DNA of 52,372 nucleotides from an uncultured Lachnospiraceae bacterium (lineage in GTDB: Bacteria > Bacillota > Clostridia > Lachnospirales > Lachnospiraceae), in contig CABUAW010000012.1 in the NCBI GenBank assembly GCA_902489645.1, positions 1-52,372 on the forward strand, written 5' to 3'. A program made the translations under genes and the position numbers. The notes beneath the pieces are model-generated. The model was given only the letters and a program-made list of their open reading frames with translations. It was not told where the DNA came from and did no database searches. Shown in pieces: positions 51,196 through 52,372 of this stretch (its first letter is position 1; each line of letters begins with the position of its first letter).

Positions 51196-52126
51196 TGTAC
51201 ATTTTTTTGATGATTTTAAATACCGCCGTATTCTCCATGACAAGAGGTTCATTATGGGCAAAGAATATGACACCGTCCGTCGGCGATATAATCTGCATTT
51301 TGACATAGCCCTCATAGGGGTCAATGATTTCGGCAATCACTTCGCCAAAACGGACATCGTCGCCTTCATGTTTTAACCGCCGGAAGATTCCGGCTTCCTT
51401 TGTTTTCACCGGCATCAAATCCTTTTCATAGATAACGCTGGCAATATAACCGCTGTGACCATGATATTTGATAATGCCCATACGGCTTAAAAACCGCATG
51501 ACAGAGGCCACGGCTTGCTTGGCTGACGCCTCGTCAATCCGGTCCGTTGCCGAAGTATAGACCGAAAAGGCGCTTGTCTCCCAAATCTGCCAGTTATAAT
51601 TCAACGTGGTCGTATCATAGGGTTTCGGAGAGCGAATGACCACATAAGGCAGGCCAAAAAGATTCGCCAGACTCGGATTCTGATATCCGGTGTCCATCAT
51701 TCGGACATGGGGTATAAAATCTCCCTGCATATAGAAACTTGGAAACTGAATACCGTAACTGTAGCCCTTAATATTCTCAAAAAGTCCGGCGGCAATCCGC
51801 TGGGTCGTTTCCCCGAGATTGTATCCCGGAAACATACGGTTGATATCTGTTTTATCCAAAGCCCAAAAGCGGCTGCCAATATTTAAGGATGCGCTGTTGA
51901 CCGAGGGAACAACCAGAATCTCCTTATTGCGGACGATATGCCCCCGGCGTTCAAGCTCCGTCAATGTTTTTATAATCTGTGAACATACATAGAGCTGCTG
52001 AACCTCATTTCCCCGGAGAGCGCCGACAATACACGCCGCCTTTTCGCCCTTCCCGAAACGATACCCCTGAATCCGCAAATCATCCCTGTATGGGGATTTT
52101 AAATGAAATAATGTTTCTTTCTGCAT
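51191..52126 (-). CDS. AstE/AspA-family (succinylglutamate desuccinylase/aspartoacylase-like) protein
   Basis: 311-residue M14-fold protein. The first zinc motif reads VGALRGNEVQQLYVCSQI near residue 34: Glu is kept, but the usual His of HGNE-type motifs is Arg. Other family pieces are VVPSVNSASLNIGSRFWALD (about 75), DINRMFPGYNLGETTQRIA and LNYNWQIWETSAFSVY (about 170). The last 80 residues form a small beta domain (EAGIFRRLKHEGDDVRFGEV), biotinyl-lipoyl-like. Hydrolysis of an N-acyl amino acid or a related carboxyl substrate is the usual job; the changed metal motif makes this uncertain. The start overlaps the preceding partial gene's stop (TGATG), so they are coupled. Confidence 0.8.
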   Translation of the reverse strand: MQKETLFHLKSPYRDDLRIQGYRFGKGEKAACIVGALRGNEVQQLYVCSQIIKTLTELERRGHIVRNKEILVVPSVNSASLNIGSRFWALDKTDINRMFPGYNLGETTQRIAAGLFENIKGYSYGIQFPSFYMQGDFIPHVRMMDTGYQNPSLANLFGLPYVVIRSPKPYDTTTLNYNWQIWETSAFSVYTSATDRIDEASAKQAVASVMRFLSRMGIIKYHGHSGYIASVIYEKDLMPVKTKEAGIFRRLKHEGDDVRFGEVIAEIIDPYEGYVKMQIISPTDGVIFFAHNEPLVMENTAVFKIIKKMYN

Positions 52127-52372
52127 CAGTCCACACCTCCAAGAATTCGTGCCAGCAGTGAGCCTTCATAAACAATCGGATATTCACGAAGCGTAAACAC
52201 CAGACCGTCCACAGGAGAATCCACACTGTGAATGACCTCTCCGGTCACCGGGCTGATAATATCTCCAATATGTTCTCCGACCTTAACTTTATTCGAATGA
52301 TTTACACACGGAACAAAAACGCCGGAGGCCGCCGCATTTAAAAAAGAAACTTTTCCGTCGGTGGAAACAATG
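52126..52372 (-). CDS. Partial AstE/AspA-family protein, C-terminal 81 residues, runs off the window
   Basis: The minus-strand frame from the window edge encodes STDGKVSFLNAAASGVFVPC, then VNHSNKVKVGEHIGDIISPV and LVFTLREYPIVYEGSLLARI ending in GGVD and stop at 52126. This is the biotinyl-lipoyl-like C-terminal domain seen in the AstE/AspA-like gene that follows it. It looks like a tandem paralogue sharing a four-base stop-start overlap. Its catalytic part is outside the window. Confidence 0.8.
   Translation of the reverse strand, partial: IVSTDGKVSFLNAAASGVFVPCVNHSNKVKVGEHIGDIISPVTGEVIHSVDSPVDGLVFTLREYPIVYEGSLLARILGGVD

Overview
The window reads as chromosome from an anaerobic, low-to-mid GC Firmicute, most like a gut Lachnospiraceae (class Clostridia). 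Reasons: strong AGGAGG-type ribosome binding sites, T-box control of amino-acid and aminoacyl-tRNA synthetase genes, a SpoIID/LytB sporulation-type protein, a second EF-G-like GTPase, Fe-dependent alcohol dehydrogenases related to FucO, and a 1251-residue single-chain FGAM synthase. I see no rRNA, tRNA, CRISPR array, transposase or integrase.

Layout. 1-7.7 kb (mostly minus): an XRE/zinc-ribbon regulator, leuS, a NatA/NatB-like ABC exporter pair and an EF-G paralogue. 7.7-10.6 kb (plus): a tyrosine-type T-box leader followed by tyrA and aroA. 10.6-23.65 kb: an AT-richer catabolic block read mainly leftwards from one consensus promoter at about 22.3 kb. Its order is Gfo/Idh/MocA oxidoreductase, DhaL, DhaK, VOC protein, LsrB/RhaS-like binding protein, double-ATPase, two permeases (the first frameshifted), a close LsrF homologue, a PfkB kinase and an FGGY kinase. 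A divergent SorC/LsrR-type regulator faces it. 23.7-32.7 kb (minus): an Rpn-type nuclease, an AEC transporter, an Fe-alcohol dehydrogenase, a SEC-C protein, a duplicated DUF305 protein and queA-pheT-pheS behind a phenylalanine-type T-box. 33-40.5 kb: YihY/BrkB, a SpoIID-domain protein with a probable 6S RNA gene upstream, GDPD, an isochorismatase-like hydrolase, thrC and an unknown membrane protein. 40.5-52.4 kb: the metN-metI-metQ importer, a zinc-phospholipase-C-like protein, a CNNM/CorC membrane protein, fucO, purL, an ECF S-component and two adjacent AstE/AspA-like proteins, the second cut by the window edge.

The main discovery is the catabolic block itself. The last 31 bp of aroA, including its stop codon, recur exactly 13.1 kb downstream. 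The second copy sits directly before a strong bidirectional terminator that looks like aroA's original one. The block therefore appears to be a genomic island inserted at the 3' end of aroA, rebuilding the gene end and separating it from its terminator. It brings in an Lsr-like (AI-2-uptake-like) transporter, an LsrF-like aldolase/thiolase and an LsrR-family regulator. These are combined with a LyxK-like FGGY kinase, a PfkB kinase, DhaK/DhaL and an oxidoreductase, and the binding protein lacks most of the AI-2-contacting residues I recall from LsrB. I infer a transferred pathway for an unidentified small sugar, ketose or polyol rather than a standard AI-2 system. One permease gene carries a one-base frameshift, so in this genome the system may be broken or the assembly may have an error.

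The remaining genes are housekeeping and appear intact. Start sites were chosen mainly by ribosome binding site position and family N-termini, and several differ from the longest open frame.
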